64,000 nucleotides of DNA. Source: Polyangiaceae bacterium (GTDB lineage: Bacteria > Myxococcota_A > Polyangia > Polyangiales > Polyangiaceae). Under the pieces are notes generated by a model, which had not been told where the DNA came from, did no database searches, and saw only the letters and a list, made by a program, of their open reading frames with translations. Shown here piece after piece: positions 62,304 through 64,000 of this stretch. Position 1 is the first letter of the stretch, and every line of letters starts with the position of its first letter. A program made the position numbers and the translations under genes. The DNA is taken from the NCBI GenBank assembly GCA_019637295.1, contig JAHBVX010000006.1, positions 124,001 to 188,000 on the forward strand, given 5' to 3'.

Positions 62304-64000
62304 TCACGGAGCGACGCCAGTGGCGTGCGTCCGCTTGCCGTAGAAGCGCATGTAGCTCGAGTAGGCGTCCTTGTTGCCCGCGGTCTGGCTGGTTGGCACC
62401 TTGTTGTTGGCGCCGAGGGTCAACGTCTGCACGCTGCTCCCTGCCGGCACGTCCGGCTGCGTCTTGTTGATGGCCGTGATGCACAGGATGCTCGCGCGAC
62501 ACCCGCCGACCAGCGCGTCCAGCAGCGAGTTGCAGCCGGGACCCACGGGCTGGTTCGCGCCGCAGTAGGTGTACGCCTCGCTGTTGCTGCACTGGGCCCG
62601 GCACGGGGTGCTGCCCGACGTGAGCGACTCCGGGATCGGGATCTGGGACAGCGACTCGACCGTGATGTTGCCGCACAGCCCTTGACCGGTGCCGTCGCCC
62701 TTGATGTCCGGGAACACGACCAGGCCAGCCGCCAGCTGGTTCGGCGGCGGCGCCGGCGTGTTCGGTGTGCCCACGGTCGTGGCCGTGATGCGCGCGCTGC
62801 GCATCTCCAGTACCGCTGGCGAGCCGGCGAGCAGCAGGGTCAAGAGCACGTTGGCGGGACCTGCCGTCACGGTCTTGGCGGTTAGCGAAGCGCTCAGCTT
62901 GCCAGTGGGTAGGCGGTTGGCGTCGATGGTCGACGGCGCGATCAAGAACCACCAGTCGATGGGGTTACCCGCCGGGTAGGTGCCCTTGGCGGGGTCGAGG
63001 ACGCCGGTCATGATGCCCAGCTCGAGGCTCGGATCCGCGGTACCGGTCAGGTCGTCCAAGCCCAGGGCCTGCACGATCACGTTCGTCGTACCCTCGTTGA
63101 TGCCGTCCTGCAGGCTCGGGTTGATCTGGTTGCGCGCCGTGCTGGTCAGCGCCGTGTTCCCCAGTCGATTGGTGGTGGGCGTGCAGAAGGCGGGCGCCGT
63201 CCCGCCCATGATCTCCACCTTGCTGAGGCGGTGCATGACCTCGTACTTGCACTGCGAGTCGCAGCCATCGAGGTTCGTGGTGTTGCCGTCGTCGCACTGC
63301 TCGGTGCCTTCGATGGTCCCATTGCCACATGCCGCGGCGGCGATGGTCTGGCACTGCGCGCTGCAGGTCGCCGTGTTCGGCGGCTCGCATTGCTCACCGC
63401 CGCCAGTGTCCAGGTAGCCGTCTCCGCACAGGCTGAGCTTGCACTGGCCCGTGTCGCAGATGCTGCGGGGCGACGCCTGGCAAACCGTACCTTGAGCAGG
63501 CGGCGTGCCTGCCTGACACGTCTTTCCACCGGTCACGTCGATGCAGGTCTCGCTGCCGTTGCAGAGGTTGTTGTCGCTGCAGTTGGCGTTGGTGTTGCAC
63601 TGGAACTGACATGACGCGGTGCAGCCGCTGCCGGCGACGCCGTTCTGCGCGCCTTTGTCGCACTGCTCGCCGCTCTGGACCGTGCCGTTGCCGCAGTTGG
63701 CTGGGACGCAGGCGCCATTCTGGCAGGTGCCCGTGACGGAGCCCACGGTGCAGGCGTTGCCGTTCTGGCTGGTGTTGGCCGGGTAGGCGCACTTGTTCTG
63801 CGTGCAGTTGTTCTGGGTGCACGGGTTGTTGTCGTTGCACTGCGAGGCCGCGGTGCAGCTGAACTTGCACAGTGTGGTGCAGCCATCCGCGTCGTCCGTG
63901 TTGCCGTCGTCGCAGTCCTCCCCGGGCTCGGTCGTGGAGTTGCCGCACACGGCCGTCGTGCATACGCCCGCCTTGCAGTAGCCCGCGCCGCCATTGCAGG
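62304..64000 (-). CDS. Cysteine-rich repeat surface protein (DUF4215-type), 5' end outside window
   Basis: At least 565 residues, open to the window edge. Repeats of the form CGNGxxExGExCDDGNxxxxDGCxxxC occur (CGNSTTEPGEDCDDGNTDDADGCTTLC, CGNGTVQSGEQCD, CGNGTIEGTEQCDDGNTTNLDGCDSQC), the myxococcus cysteine-rich repeat/DUF4215. They lie in the N-terminal half. The C-terminal half (~240 residues) is a beta-rich, cysteine-poorer domain ending ...YSSYMRFYGKRTHATGVAP. Probable secreted, disulfide-rich, surface or matrix protein. The start codon is not in the window. Confidence 0.85.
   Translation of the reverse strand, partial: CNGGAGYCKAGVCTTAVCGNSTTEPGEDCDDGNTDDADGCTTLCKFSCTAASQCNDNNPCTQNNCTQNKCAYPANTSQNGNACTVGSVTGTCQNGACVPANCGNGTVQSGEQCDKGAQNGVAGSGCTASCQFQCNTNANCSDNNLCNGSETCIDVTGGKTCQAGTPPAQGTVCQASPRSICDTGQCKLSLCGDGYLDTGGGEQCEPPNTATCSAQCQTIAAAACGNGTIEGTEQCDDGNTTNLDGCDSQCKYEVMHRLSKVEIMGGTAPAFCTPTTNRLGNTALTSTARNQINPSLQDGINEGTTNVIVQALGLDDLTGTADPSLELGIMTGVLDPAKGTYPAGNPIDWWFLIAPSTIDANRLPTGKLSASLTAKTVTAGPANVLLTLLLAGSPAVLEMRSARITATTVGTPNTPAPPPNQLAAGLVVFPDIKGDGTGQGLCGNITVESLSQIPIPESLTSGSTPCRAQCSNSEAYTYCGANQPVGPGCNSLLDALVGGCRASILCITAINKTQPDVPAGSSVQTLTLGANNKVPTSQTAGNKDAYSSYMRFYGKRTHATGVAP

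Overview
The window is GC-rich bacterial chromosome. It most resembles a myxobacterium (phylum Myxococcota, probably the Polyangiales/Sorangium side). The reasons are many small lipoproteins with Gly/Ser-rich linkers, a C-terminal MYXO-CTERM-like sorting tail (2944-4515), a DUF4215-type 'myxococcus cysteine-rich repeat' protein (62304-64000), two PilZ proteins, a fused ABC binding protein/permease, and a response regulator with a histone-H1-like tail. The genus cannot be fixed from sequence alone. No tRNA, rRNA, insertion sequence, phage gene or CRISPR array was seen, and coding density is very high.

Layout. 1-2515: the end of a multihaem cytochrome c gene, a four-cluster ferredoxin and an NrfD-type membrane protein, in the J-O-P order of DsrMKJOP-like quinone-linked redox complexes. 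2576-4515: a lipoprotein and a beta-helix surface protein. 4451-6320 (-): a PhoU-like protein and a Na/Pi cotransporter. 6428-10180: acyl-CoA dehydrogenase, chorismate synthase, a lipoprotein and a GST. 10363-14422: a sugar-type ABC importer whose binding protein and first permease are one polypeptide. 14595-22564: a lipoprotein, thymidine kinase, a Cys-rich repeat lipoprotein, Mfd, a membrane-anchored helical protein and a PilZ protein. 22720-25215: a membrane protein, a von Willebrand A (VWA) lipoprotein and an SCP2-like protein. 25230-29243 (-): a complete pal-tolQ-tolR-tolA-tolB set for envelope integrity. 29400-30780 (-): three small genes including a CxxC-rich protein.

31070-39817: IlvE, two lipoproteins, an M16 peptidase, a PpiD/SurA-like periplasmic isomerase, an unknown, a second PilZ protein and a DinG-like helicase. 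39824-40591 (-): a receiver domain joined to a tail of 11 AKKKAP repeats encoded by a perfect 18-bp minisatellite. 40895-49484: a five-gene operon (coiled-coil membrane protein, MoxR ATPase, DUF58, BatA-like VWA protein, giant dual-VWA protein), probably an envelope chaperone/metal-insertion or surveillance machine, preceded by a good candidate ECF-sigma promoter. 49486-64000: lipoproteins (one VWA), a TSUP permease, an ACE-like M2 peptidase, a degenerate homocysteine methyltransferase, a plant-type glutamate-cysteine ligase, a second acyl-CoA dehydrogenase, DUF1232, YceI, membrane and lipoproteins, and a truncated Cys-rich protein.

Most genes are housekeeping or envelope functions. The most unusual items are the receiver/histone-like fusion, the MoxR-VWA operon, the binding-protein/permease fusion, the CxxC-rich small-gene cluster, the degenerate methyltransferase and the DinG-like helicase that lacks one of the expected Fe-S cysteines. 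Starts were chosen by family fit and overlap and are provisional where stated.
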